Part shown: positions 32,402-44,200 of the stretch, in pieces
Layout of the letters: every line of letters starts with the position of its first letter
How positions within the stretch are numbered: the stretch's first letter is position 1
DNA from: Deuterostichococcus epilithicus
Taxonomy: Eukaryota > Chlorophyta > Trebouxiophyceae > Prasiolales > Stichococcaceae
Reading direction: 5' to 3'
Assembly: GCA_033439295.1 (NCBI GenBank)
Contig: JAVTLE010000015.1
Coordinates: forward strand, 620,001 to 684,000
DNA: 64,000 nt
Position numbers and translations under genes: made by a program
The notes under the pieces: generated by a model
Database searches by the model: none
Seen by the model: the letters and a program-made list of their open reading frames with translations, nothing else
Told to the model about the DNA's origin: nothing

Positions 32402-33574
32402 ATGCAGAGCTTGCCAGCTGTACGGCCATTCGTGCCCGCACGGCCCGGGGGCAGCAGGCGCGGCTGCGGTGCGGCCAGCAGGCGGCAGGCGGTCGTTGCC
32501 ATGGCGGGCGGCAAGTCGGAAGCGGACACACACCTGCAGCTGGCCACCGCCCTCCTGCCAAAGTGGGACAACCCCAATTTCTTATGCGGAGTTGATAGCG
32601 CCTTTTGTGATTCTGATCGATGTCGCAGACCAGACATCTGCAACGCCATGCTCAAGTGTGCGCATGCGCTGCAGGGATGTTAACGCAGAGTCCTTCATCG
32701 ATCGTTTGTACCAGTGGGCTGCCACCGTTACCAGCAGCGGCAACAACATGCCCCTGGCCCTGCCGCTGCGCGTTACCCGCACGCAGGAGGGATTTGAGGT
32801 GGGTGGGGCGGCTTAATCAGATTAGTTTGCGGCATGTCACCAACCTTGCTGCCACCGATAGACCCTGCGCGGCCACTTGGGTTGGTCCTCATCTTCTGTG
32901 TGCAGCAACGAGCTTTGTCGCGCTCGTTGCAGATGTCGATGCTGCGCATGAGGGGTACACAGCCGGTCAGCGTCGCTGATATCACTGCCAGCGTTGAAGC
33001 AGTGTCTGGGAAGGTGCGCCGTGTTTTCATCAGTCAGTGCCGCAAGGACATTGCATCGACCCTTGCATGCAAAAGGCTGATGGCGCCAGCATCAGGAAGG
33101 CGAAGCACGAGCCCGAGCTACTGGGGTCTGCTTGCGGTATCGCCCCAGGGCTGTGGATGTGCATGGCATGCTGTGGCTGTCGCATGCAGGGCCAGGTGCT
33201 GTTCCTCCGGCTGTTTGACACAGAGGGATCAGACCTGGTGCTGGCCAGGCGCCAGAGCAGCGCTGAAGCCCGCGTGAAGGCGCTGTCTCAGGTGACGATT
33301 GGCCCTGCTGTGGTTCGCTTGTCATATTTGCCAATGGCTGCAGAGGTTACGGCTGTCGTCGTCGCCCCAGGTCTGATTATAGGACTGCATTGTGATGCTC
33401 TTCCACTGCCTCGACTAGGTCACACATCACTGAGTCATGCGTTTGATTGTGCGACCCCTTAGTGAAACCAGTGATCTTGTGATCGTTGTTGCGCAGTCGC
33501 TGATCGATGTGGCTACGATCATGAACTCGATGCCGCCGGCCATCAAGCTTGCGGTTGTGCAGTCCCGCGACTGA
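32402..33574 (+). CDS. Small plastid-targeted protein of unknown function (DUF7148-like)
   Basis: Five exons close in frame: 32402-32562, 32675-32798, 32933-33013, 33190-33291 and 33497-33574, about 181 residues. The first about 34 residues (MQSLPAVRPFVPARPGGSRR and on) lack acidic residues and look like a chloroplast transit peptide. The body reads THLQLATALLPKDVNAESFI, DRLYQWAATVTSSGNNMPLA, LPLRVTRTQEGFEMSMLRM, then VLFLRLFDTEGSDLVL, and ends SLIDVATIMNSMPPAIKLAV. I recall this pattern (LYQWA, NMP.ALPLRV, MPPAIK) from uncharacterised plastid proteins of plants and algae (DUF7148 type), but that name is from memory. No catalytic motif is apparent. It is head-to-head with the J-domain gene. 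Confidence 0.8.
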
Positions 33575-34946
33575 CGGCCATATGGAAACAGATTCGCAGC
33601 AACCTACGACAAAGTATCGAAAGGGTTGTACCTGAAATCGAAAATAGATTGGAACACACGGGAGTGTATTAACAAGCATTGTGACAACACCACACGTCGG
33701 AGTAGCCTAAACCTGACCCCTGTTCGAAAAGTGAACAAAACACCCTCTGCTCCAAAAATTGCTTCAACATGTCGCCTTGCTCGACGCTGCCCCTAGTTCC
33801 TGATATATTCAAGTAACAATGCCATTCACGTAACGCACGCCCTAACACCCACACACTCCCCTAAAAAGAACACGCTCCTGCTGAAAGTAACTCACAGCCC
33901 ACAATCTGCTGAATAGAGGCCACAATCATTGCTGCTCGTCCTAGAGACACCGTCCTAATGTGGTGCCGGATGTCAGGCCCCCTCGCTTGGGCATGCAAAA
34001 CCCTCGCTGCCGTCCGCATGCGCGGTGCACAGCTGGTGCCAGCCGCTACCAAAATGCCCCCCTGCGCAATGCTGACGCGGGACAGATGTTGCATAATGCA
34101 AACTCTCTCGGATGCCGAAATGGTCGCTTGGGCCATGGCGCGCACTCTCGCTGGGGCACGCCGCAAGGGAAGCATTCTTGCGGCGAGGCCCACTGCCATG
34201 CCCTGATACTGTCGTGTCTCGCTCTGCTGCCTCGTCCGGCTGAGAGTCTCGCCGCAACCGTATCACACCAAAACTTGGGCCGCTCGGCAGCAAGCGCAGC
34301 CCCGCCCTCGTGGCAAATTTCAGTCTCGCATGGTGTGCGTGTGCGGCAACCCCCCTGGTCTTGGCTTGTCTCTGCACGGCCCGCCATCCTGAAAGCTTGG
34401 GGGATGATGGCGCGCTCGCGCATGTGCTGCTCGCTCCTGGCTCGGAAAACTGTGCGCTCATCTGATGCGCCGCTCTCGCAAAAGCTGCGCGGGGGCCGCC
34501 GCCCGGAGGCCGCGGGCCCCGCCGCTGGGTGCGCCGCTGGCTCCGGGCCGGCTGACGCGTGGCAGCAGGCCCGCCGCTGCTGGAAAACCGTGTCGCCAGC
34601 GACAGCACTCCTGCTGGCCCTCATGCCTCGCCGGCCTTCCGTGGCTGGGCCGTCTGTGGGTCCGCGCCGCCGTTGCAACTCGCCTTGATGTGGCTGCATG
34701 CCGCTGCCGCCGCCGCCGTTGCGCCGGGCGGTTTGGCTCGCGGGCTGCCCCGTTGCGGCGCCCATGTTCTTGGGCGAACAATACTCATTTCCAACTCATT
34801 GCTGACCGCCAAAGCGGCTCCATGCTTGCTGCGTCGCCGGCCTTCCTGACCGCCTCCCTGGCCCGCCGCGCGCCGCATTGGCAGCNCCGCCGNAGCTGCC
34901 AGCGGCAGGGGCACGTCAGCGGCGGCCGGCCAGCCTCGCGCCTCAC
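33575..34946. other. Tail-to-tail intergenic region
   Basis: It lies between the plastid-protein gene and the RRM gene. The first 350 bases are AT-rich; 33950-34940 is GC-rich with long but compositionally random open frames on both strands, probably the 3' UTR of the RRM gene. Single Ns fall at 34886 and 34893. No gene was accepted. Confidence 0.5.
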
Positions 34947-37900
34947 TCAGTAGGCGCCCGGAACAAAGTCGGGGCCGGGGCGGTAGGGTTGGTAGCGCCC
35001 CATCGCGGCAACGCCCGCATGCGCGTGCCGCAGTGGCCCGGCGTCGCCGCGTGACGCCTGCAGCGCACCAGTGAGTGCCATCAGCGCAAAGTCTCAACGA
35101 CGAGCCCGACTTGCTGTGGGCAGAGTCGCAGCCAGGTGGCACATCGAGCGGGCGGTCAACACTGCCAGGTCAGGCGGTTTCGTTGCATGTGCTGAGGAGT
35201 CTGGTAGCTGAGAAGTATTTTGGGAATGTGCAAGGGCAGGTGTGAGGTGCGGCAGACTCCCGCTCACACAGAGGGACTGCATGCGAGGTGGCAGCCTTTC
35301 CTCAACTGAAGCAAAATGCAGCCGTCTCGGGGCCAGGTCGATGATGTTCACAGCGCACTTCAGATGGAAAGAACACCCAATCACACAGCCACCAGCACGC
35401 AGGACGCACCAGGTCGATGATGTTCATGGCGGCGGCAAGGCCAGGGTAGCCGGCATCGCCCAGCGGCGCCAGGGGACCCGTCTCCTCCCGCCGCGGCACC
35501 GCGCTGTCGATCGCCACCGCCGCGCCCTGTGCATGCGCAGCGCACGACTGGTTTTGGAGGTGCGAGCCGGCGAGTCGCAGACTGTGGATGTCATTGCTGG
35601 GGCCTCTGCTGTGGAAGAGGTCGCCGCCGCAGACACGGGGCCGCTGAAGCAGCCCTTGGCAACTTGCAAACCCAGTGCCGCGACAAGCGTCGGCAGACTG
35701 GCCGACAGCATGAATCTGCGACAAACCCAACGATTCTAGAGAGAGGGGTGGCGTGGTGACGTGTGGAAGAGTATAGCCTGGAAAAGGGCGCGCGCACCCA
35801 GGTCTGGTGCAGCCCATGCGCGGCGCATGGCCAGGAGCTCAGGGGCAGTAACAGGCCACAGCAACAGGCCACAGCAACAGCTTGAATGTTGAAACAAAGA
35901 CTCTGACTGACACCAGCTTGTGAAAAGGAAGGGCCACGTACCCGGATCTGGTGCAGGCCATGAGCGGCGACGCGGTGCACAGCGGCCTCCGTCTCAAAGG
36001 TCACAAAGCCAAAGCCGCGGTGCTCGTGCCGGTTGTGCTTGTCGCGCGGCATGTACACGTCCATGACGTAGCCGAACCTGCGTGTCGTTTTGTGCAGATG
36101 AGGGTGCAGGCCCGGGCCACGCACTTTCCGACACATGATGCAGGTTGGGCAGCAGCCGCATTCCGCCCGGCTTGCAGGAGGATTCTTCTGCGTCTGCTCA
36201 CCGGGTGAAGTACTCGCGGACGTCAGCCTCCGTGGTCGCGCGATTCAGTTTGCCTACGAAGATGCGCGGCCCCGCGTTTGCGTCCAGCCCGCTGGTGACG
36301 CTGCCGCCGCCGCCGTGGCTCAGCGAGGCGCTGCCGCCGCCCGACATGGTCGGCGAGCCCGCACGGCCGCCCGGCTCCATGGAGCTGCGCCGCCCATGGC
36401 GCTGCTGCCCGTCCATGTCACCTGCCACACAGTCCGGGTCGGCAGGGGTCGGGGCGGGGGAGGCGCCCGAGTGCGAGTCGCTGGCCGCTGTGAAGAGCCT
36501 ACTCCATCTGCAGTCGCCTGCCCATTTCAAAGGTGCTTTCAAGCAACCAGACATACTGCTGTGCTCAAGCGAGTACCAGCGAGGAATGAGCGTCAGCAGA
36601 AGTATGGCGATTGGAGCTTGGCCAGGATACTGCCTCGGAGCTGCATCCATTGCACGCGCACTCGGGAGCAAGGCTGGGACCCACCTGCAAGGCCGCTGTG
36701 GGTGGGGGAGCCGCTGCTTGCGATGTCCATGCTGCTGCGTCCCAGGCGCGGCTGTTGCGGCGGCGGCTGCGGGTAGCCACTGTGCTGCACCTGCTGCATG
36801 CCGCCGGCAAAGCCGCCCATGCCGTCCCCGCCCAGCAGTGCGGGCAGGCCCTGCATCGCCTGAGTGCGCAACACCACCTGCCATCGATCATCCGGCGCAA
36901 ACTGCACCAGTTGAGCCCAGCAACGTCTTAAAGTCGGGAAGCGGGGCCACAGGCATGAGCATCCCAGAGCAGCCCTAGTAGCAAAACAGTGTTCTGAAAG
37001 GGCTTAGGATCGTGCCCACCTGCATGTTGTTGGAGCTGCCAACTGCGCCAAGGCCATTAGCAGCGAGCAGGGCTTCCATGTCGAGGTTGCCGCCCGCCAG
37101 CATGGCCGCCAGCTGCAGTGCAAGGAGTTCAGAGTTCAAGGAAACACTTCTAGGCGGGGATGGCAGCTGCAATCGAGATCGCAACGACCGAGCAAGCTGC
37201 CTGCTGACAGCTCAGCATTGCGCCCCTGGCCCGCCGCCGCTGCCAGGCACTGCTGCTGTTACCGCCCTGCTGCTTCGCTGCGGCAAATGCAGACTGTGAT
37301 CAGGGTGTCAGGGTGTTCATACGCACCTGGCCACTGGCGTCCTGGCCGCTAGGCCCGGGGCGCTGCAGCGCGGCGGCGCCCGCGGCGGCGGACAGCGCCG
37401 CCGGGTTTATGCCCAGGCTGGCCGCCATAGCGTAGGGGCTGGCGGCGGCGCCGTACGGCATGGCCTGCGACAGCGAGCCGCCCAGCGCACTGCCTGCGCC
37501 ACACGAGGCGCCCGTGAGGCCTGCACCTTCGAGGAGTGTCAGAGGGCGCTTCCAGGTGGTAATGGGCGAGCGGTTGCTCAAGACTCGTGCACCCCGGGGG
37601 GGGGGGAGGGGGGACTTTCTAGCGCAGTCTGACATCAGCAGATAGTCTTCGGTCGTCCCGCTGCACTGGATCTCGCATGGAGTGCCATCAGCGACAGGCG
37701 CACCGCTGCTGCGGCCGCCNGCGCCGGCGGCTGCGCCGGGCGGCGGGGAGCGGTCCTTGGGCGTCGCCCGATCGATGGCCAGCTCCTGGCCTGCCAGCAC
37801 GTGCGCCACCGCCATCACCTGGGTCGCATGATGCAGCAGCGTCTTCATTTTGCTGTTCTTTTGCTGGCCTTATCATTTCTTGGGTTGTTCCATCTGGTTT

Positions 37901-39840
37901 TGTTCCCATTAGGCCAACACAAGGCCGCATGTGGCATCTGGTGCGGCAGTCAAACGAATGGGTGAAGTACAGGACATCATTACCACAGCAGACACGACTG
38001 CCTCGGTGTAAAGGCCACGAGCTTCCCCTAGGGCTGGGCGCTTGAGTGCCGGGAGAACCAGAGTCTTCGAGAAAGCCTCACCTTCTCGACCGAGTCGGGG
38101 GAGGCGAAGGTGACGAAACCAATGCCGCGGTGGCCGAGCTTGGAGGCATCCTTGGGCATGTAAGCATCCTGTGGCGCAAGCGCATTCTGAGGAGGTTGAG
38201 GGAGAAAGGCTGCACTCTTGCAGATCGGGGCTGCGTCCCCCATTACGCACCATGACAGCAACGTGGCTGGGTGAGGATGCCAGCCAGCTCAACGTCTGCC
38301 ACAGCCTGAACAGCACTGGGCGGGCTGCAGTGTGGCAGCTAAATCCGACCTCAACGAGGGGCTCAGATCACAGAGGCCAGCAAGCTTGTCGCTTGCCTGC
38401 ACGCTGCCGTACTGCTCAAAGTGGGAGCGGAAGGCGTCGTCCGTGACAGTCGGCAGGATGCGCGCCACGAAGATGCGGGTAGTGCGATTGGGGTTCGCGC
38501 CGCCCCTTGGCAGCGCCAGCTTCGCCTCGCACCGCCGGCCTGCACGAGCGATTGGCAATGATGTTGCTGCAGCAGGTCTAGCAAGGCCAGGGCCAGGGCC
38601 ACAGCCACAGCCACAGCCACGATGCATCCTGCAACCTCAAGATTGCACTACAGGCGGGCAGCATTGCACAGCGAAGAATTCCAAAATCAACAGTCAAGCG
38701 TGATGAGAAATGTGGAATTAACAAAGTAGAACTTGCAGCATGGACCCCTTGCCCTGGTGCTCACAACGATGTGGGGATCAGCGGCCACTGTTCTGGAATG
38801 ATAAATGAGCAATCATACGCAGGAGTGCTTGAACGCTACGCACCGTCGACATGGTGCTCGGCAGCCACAACGCGGGAGGCGTCGTCGGCATAGGAGAAGG
38901 TAACAAAGCCAAAGCCGCGCGACTTGCCGGTGTACCGGTCCTTCATGATGACAGCCTCCTGGATGGGGCCGAACTGCGAAAAGTACGTCTGCAGCACACA
39001 GCAGGCAGCGCAGTCAGACTGTGTGCCCAGGTGGATGCGCGTTGTCGTGGAGGAGTCCTCAAGGGTTCACTGGTCCAAGCCCGTGAAGGTGCAAGGGTAT
39101 TCTCCACTGCATGCTGCGCACGCCACACAAGGTCAGCCCAGCATGGGACAGCCCTCCCATCATGACTTGCACCATTGGCGGTTTGCAGATTTGTCCGCAC
39201 AACGGAGAGAAGCAGCCAGGGGAGCCACCTGCAGCGTCTCCTCCGTGGTGTCCCATGGCAGCCCCAGAATGACCAGCTTGCAGTGCTCCACCGGCCCCAG
39301 GGCGCCGTTGCCGCCGCCGCCGTTGACATGGTGGGAGTCGCCATTGGTGAGCGGCGGCTGCTGCGGCTGGCCTGCGAGCTCGCGCGGCGGCGAGCCGCGC
39401 AGCCGCGAGGCGCCGCCAGGCACAGGGCTGCCGACGGCGGAGCGCGCCGCAGGACTGCCAATGGCGCGTTTCAGGTCGCCATTGCGCGGCGAGCCGAGGT
39501 AGCCAATGTCCGAGCCCGGGGCGAGGTCATAGCTGCCAAGGTCGGCGCTTGCGCGCTGTTGCTCGAAGGAGGAGCCCATCCGCTGCGGCGGGTCCGTGAA
39601 GCCGGCACTCAGGCCGCTGGCCAGCTGCTGCGCATCCGCGAAGCTGCCGGCGAGGCCGTCCTGCTGCTGCGGCTCCGAGAAGCTGCCGCTAATGCGCGCC
39701 GGCGGCTCGGGAAAGGCACTGCTCAGTTGCGGCTGCTCAAAGGATGACCGGTGCCGCAGAGCCTCCAGCTGGTCCGCCGAATAGAACTGCTCAGCCGGCG
39801 TGTCCAGGGCGCGCGACGCCGCCGCATATGCCGCCTCCAT
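34947..39840 (-). CDS. Three-RRM RNA-binding protein, 2+1 layout (CHLAMY1 C3 / Musashi-like)
   Basis: RNA-binding protein of roughly 690 residues in about 14 exons, with verified junctions at 39229/38988, 38844/38539, 38397/38168, 38082/37818, 37704/37520 and 37327. An N-terminal 170 residues rich in Ser, Gln and Pro precede RRM1 (HCKLVILGLPWDTTEETLQ, then SRGFGFVTFSYADDASRVVA). RRM2 follows after a short linker (RIFVARILPTVTDDAFRSHF, then HRGIGFVTFASPDSVEKV). A long Ala/Gly/Gln/Ser linker leads to RRM3 (RIFVGKLNRATTEADVREYF, then HRGFGFVTFETEAAVHRV). The end is RYQPYRPGPDFVPGAY. Two adjacent RRMs, a long linker and a distal third is the CELF-like layout of CHLAMY1 subunit C3, though the RNP motifs also look Musashi/hnRNP-like. 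The ATG at 39840 is used; the frame stays open to an AG near 39925, so an earlier exon is possible. The intron after RRM2's first half uses a GC donor. Confidence 0.88.
35333..35350 (-). repeat. Downstream echo of the RRM-gene exon end at 35412
   Basis: 18 bases (CCAGGTCGATGATGTTCA on the plus strand) are identical to 35409-35426, which covers the donor and the NIIDL codons of the penultimate exon. Confidence 0.75.
35781..35824 (-). repeat. Downstream echo of the RRM3 exon end and donor
   Basis: GAAAAGG, then ACCCAGGTCTGGTGCAG and CCATGCGCGGC echo 35922-35966 (GAAAAGG, ACCCGGATCTGGTGCAG, CCATGAGCGGC). That stretch spans the donor and the HGLHQIR codons. The copy still has a GT at the donor position. 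Confidence 0.8.
38585..38620. repeat. Hexanucleotide repeat GGCCAG/CCACAG
   Basis: Three GGCCAG-like units run into four CCACAG units, in the intron between the RRM1 and RRM2 exons. Confidence 0.85.
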
Positions 39841-41285
39841 GCTGCCGCGGGGTGCCACCAAGCTTGGGACTGTCGTGCTGCTGCCCGAGCTGTTCTCCTC
39901 CGGCGTGCTGTGCAAGCGACGTGTTCTGCACACAAGAAGGGTCGCAGGTCAGGCAAGATGTGAAGTACTGGCACTTGACTGCTGACGGAGCAACGGCCAG
40001 CAGCAGGAATGACCACAAGCAACCGCCTTGCAGCGCGATTTATAAAGCCTGAACAAGCTCGTGTCCCCTGCTGTTGGTTTGGCAACAGAAACCGCCAAGT
40101 ACCAGGGCAGCCGGCCTGAAACGTGTCCAGGCGGGAGGCGGCGGTCGGAGCGCCCAAGGGGCTGACTACACAAGCCAGCGCTGGCTAGAGTGTGAAAGTC
40201 AATCTCAGTCTGATGCCGCCGGTGGCGCTGACCGTCCTGGCAGCTGAGCACGTGACGAGAATTTGCAGTCGAACGACACTTGGGCCGAGGCGCGCAAGCT
40301 ACGCCTGACACGCGGACGCATCACAAGAGAATCGAATTGTCCTCCTGAGACCCAGGACCCAAGCCCTGCCCTCGCTCTGGGACAGCAATATACCGATGCT
40401 CCGGGAAGCAGTAGTTGCTGCTTGGCTTGCTTCAGAGGTAGGGTCTTTCCAGCGGTGTTTGCCGCTTACGCGGATGCATGCTCTTCATTGAAGTGATTGA
40501 TACATACAGGGTCATTCGTCCTGCCGACTGCGACCTTTTGAGGTTGGTGATGTCTTGAGTTTGGAAAAGGGAGCTGACGCGACCGGCCCACCTCGGTGCA
40601 GATGAAACACCGCTGACACTCCAGTTGCTCTCCACGATACCAGACACCGACCCTGCCGACAGGCCTCCCGCGCGAACCGCCTCTGTGGCACTCGTAGGAA
40701 AATCCTGCAGTATCAACCGAAACTCTCATTTAATTTATTTAGATTCTCAGGAATACAAGGACGCCGAGACCAGGGGGATTACAACACGGTTTGCAGGCCC
40801 CCTGTCCTTTTGTGGAGCTTCCCTCAGCCAGCAGAATCTGCTTTCGCTTTCGGACCAGCTAAGCGTAGTCGTCCCTGTCACTGTGACACCCCAGCGTAGT
40901 ATCACGCATCGTCAGGCGTGTTTTGCATCACTGCACTTCGTCATTTTTCATCTCCGGAACCTAGATGCTTTGCGAGACCACGCATCGATCGCTGCTTGCT
41001 TGTAATCGAGTCTGCAAATTGGCGCAAGTCTACCTGCTCCGCGATCGTCCCGTATCGACTCGCAGCAGGGCAAGTGCCATACCCTCATGCTGCCAGGCAC
41101 GGTCGTGCGCGCATCAACATGCAATGTTGCTCAATCACGCAAGTTACAGCTTTTCTGATCCAAGTGCAGATCAATTTTATTGCAAACGACACATCTCGGC
41201 GGACGCTGCTGGGCGGGACTGCGGTGTTTGCAGCAGCTTTACAAGGCGAACAGGTGCAGCATCGCTCTGCTTAGGACAAACCAAT
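39841..41285. promoter_or_regulatory. Head-to-head region between RRM and NAD(P)HX dehydratase genes
   Basis: About 1.4 kb between divergent starts. The 39841-39930 part may be coding or 5' UTR of the RRM gene. An AT-rich patch (TTTAATTTATTTAG near 40729) is the only TATA-like stretch. No other gene was seen. Confidence 0.4.
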
Positions 41286-44200
41286 ATGATACTCACCGCG
41301 GAGTTCAGCAATGAATTTGCCGCTGACACAACACGCTTTCGACCTGTGGTGCAGGAGGAGGCATCCATCCCCATCCCGCCGGTTGCCAGAGGCATGCCAT
41401 CAGAGCAGAACCTGCTGGACGGCGCCCGCGCTGTGGTGCCACCCCTTTCGCGTGCGTTACAATGCCACGCGCTTGCTGGCGCCTGGCCTGGGCATTGCAC
41501 TCATCTGCATGGCATGGATAGCAGCGGGACGGATTGTGGCATGTCTGCATTGTTGCCCGCTTGCAGGGCTTGAGGCACGAGGCTCGCTGCTGCTCCGAAC
41601 CCTGGCTCCTACAGATCTCAGGGCACGTCACGTATTCAAAGCAGTATGCCTTGCAGCGGACCGATACAAGGGCCAGGCGGGGAAGATTGGCACCATCGGT
41701 GGGTGCCGGGAGTACACTGGCGCCCCTTACTTTGCCTCCATCTCCGCACTGAAGGTCCCCTTTTGCACCCATGGCTCAATGCACAGACAAAGTCCGCCTC
41801 GGTTACTGATGACCTGCCCGGCAGCAGCTTGGTGGATGCAACTACTCCCGCCTCCGGGCTGCCACGATCGTCCGCGGTTTGACTGATGAACAGCCTACTG
41901 ACGCACATTTGACATTGCTGTGTCTCGCCACAGGTGGGGGCGGATCTGTCGCACGTATTCTGCACGGAGGGCGCCGCCACAGTCATCAAATCCTACAGCC
42001 CGGAGCTCATCGTGCACCCCTACCTGCCCGACTCCTACGGCGTTGACGATGAGCAGGTAGGGGAAACTTCTGTCGGCCCTGCAGTGCTCGCAAGCTGGAC
42101 TGCTGCTGCTTGGGTGTGGGCTTTGCACAGCCAGCAACCATGTGCCCTGCTGATGACATCTCATGCCAGAGGAACCACCTCCGAATGGTCGCCGGTGGGA
42201 CAGGGGCAATATCTGCCTCTGTGGTTGCTGCACCAGAGCTCGTCTCCTGCTGTTCTGCACGCCAGTACGATCCTGGATTGTGACGCCACTGCAAAGGCGG
42301 CGGACTGCGCTGTGAGTGTGACGTGAGATGGAATCTGATTCAGATCATCGATGTTGAGCCATTCGATTTCGTACTACGATGCAGAGGCAGCAGCAGGAAG
42401 TGGAACGCGCGGTCGGCGCCGTCGAGCACTGGCTGCCGCGCTTTGACGTCATGGTCATTGGCCCGGGCCTCGGCCGTGACGCCTGGGTGCACGCCACCGT
42501 CGTGAAGGTGCACATCGTCTGTTCTCATTGTCTGTTCTCTCGCCCCATTCTACTGTTGCACCACATGCGAGGTTGAGAGCTGCATGTGTGCACCTCCTTC
42601 CGGCAGCTGTGCCACCTGCCCGAGTACACTGTCAGCAACCTCCATCAGGTGGCCAGACAGACTCCAGAATTCATCATGTCGGCACATTTTTTCCTGTTGG
42701 TGGCTGCAGTTGTTTCTTGCTGTGTCATCCTGGACTTGCACGCTAGCAGCTTGCTGCGCAGCAAGCTGCTGGGACTGGCACAGCTGCCAGGCACGCCGCC
42801 ATGCTTGAGAATTGCGCTTCTCCGTCTTGGAGGCACCCCACGAAGCATCTCGCCCCTCCTGCCGCAGCAGGTCCTGCTGTTGCTGGGGACGGACAGCAGG
42901 CTCCGTGGTGCCGAACTGCCGAGCAACATGCCTGCCGAGCAACATGCCTGCCGAGCACCTCGCAGGTTTCAGGGTTTGCCTGCAGGTGCTGCAGCCACAG
43001 CGGGCTCGCAACAAGCGCAGCGACTCGTGTCAGCACCAACCCTCCTCCCTGCGCCGCAGGTGCTGCAGTCGCTGCGGAAAGACAACAAGCCGGTGGTCAT
43101 TGACGCGGACGGGCTGCACATCATGAAGGACAACCTGGAGCTGCTACAGGGGTGGACCGCCGCCACGCTGACGCCCAACCGCAACGAGTTCGCGCGCCTC
43201 GCTGACGCCGTGGGCATCCAGGCCGACGAGGAGGACCCCACCGCCCAGCTGGAGGAGGTGAGCGCTGGAGTGTGTGTTTGAAGATGTCCGACTGCAGGGA
43301 GGCGATCCGAAAGGCGCACTGGGTGGTTGGAGCAGGGAAGAGGACGACACTGCTCACCTGTCAGGTCCCGAGCTGACCTGCGACTTGGTTTCTCATCCTC
43401 ATGCTCTGGCTGGAGACGCTCAGCGCCCCTCCCAAAGAGGCCCTGTCGCTGCAGCCCTGACGAGCGGATCGTTCACTGCCGGGGCAGGTGGTGCGGAAGC
43501 TGGGCGGGCCGGTAGTGGTGCAGAAGGGTTCTGCCGACACCATCTCGGACGGGAAGCACACCATCGCGTGCACCCGGGAGGGCTCGCCGCGCCGAGCCGG
43601 CGGCCAGGTGCATCTGTTCGAATGCACCCCAGTTTCGGTGCTGGACTGGCTCGGGGCAGTGGACGCTTCGATGCGTGTCTTGCCTTCCTCCTCTGGCCGT
43701 TTTCTGCCTGTGTTGCTGGAGGAGCACCATCCAGTCGTTGCCCTGCTGTTGACGAGCTCCAGCGCCCCGCCAGCTGGCCATGCACGGGCAAGTTGCGGGC
43801 AGGGTGTGTCCCCAATTTCCAGTTTGAGCATTCCACTCCCCAGGCGCTGCCCGTCGGAATTCTCACTGCCCTGGGACCCTCGTTCCTCGTGTGCAGGGCG
43901 ATGTGCTGTCCGGCACGCTGGCGGCCTTCAGGTCGTGGGCGGTCAACAACCCGGGGCCGACGGAGGCGGCGGCCAGCAGGCTGGGCATACCGCCAACGCT
44001 GTTGGCAGCTTGGGGCGCCTGCGCCACCGTCCGGCAGGCATGTGTACTGACCCGCTGACTTGCTTGCTTCACCCGCTTGTTGGACGACCCGAGCTGAGGA
44101 TCTCGGGCCTGCGGCTGGCGGTGTCATGATGTCTGAGGGTGAGCGCAGATGCGGACCCGCTGCCTCCCAGGATGCATGAGAAGCTCCTGTAAATTCTGTG

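Noticed and set aside
33960-34765. Overlapping long open frames on both strands
   Set aside because: Opposing frames of equal length with low-complexity Ala/Arg/Pro composition and no family resemblance; most likely GC-rich 3' UTR of the RRM gene.
37594-37615. G-run as a quadruplex regulatory element
   Set aside because: It is a mononucleotide-like run in an intron of the RRM gene, without the spaced G-tract pattern needed for a confident claim.
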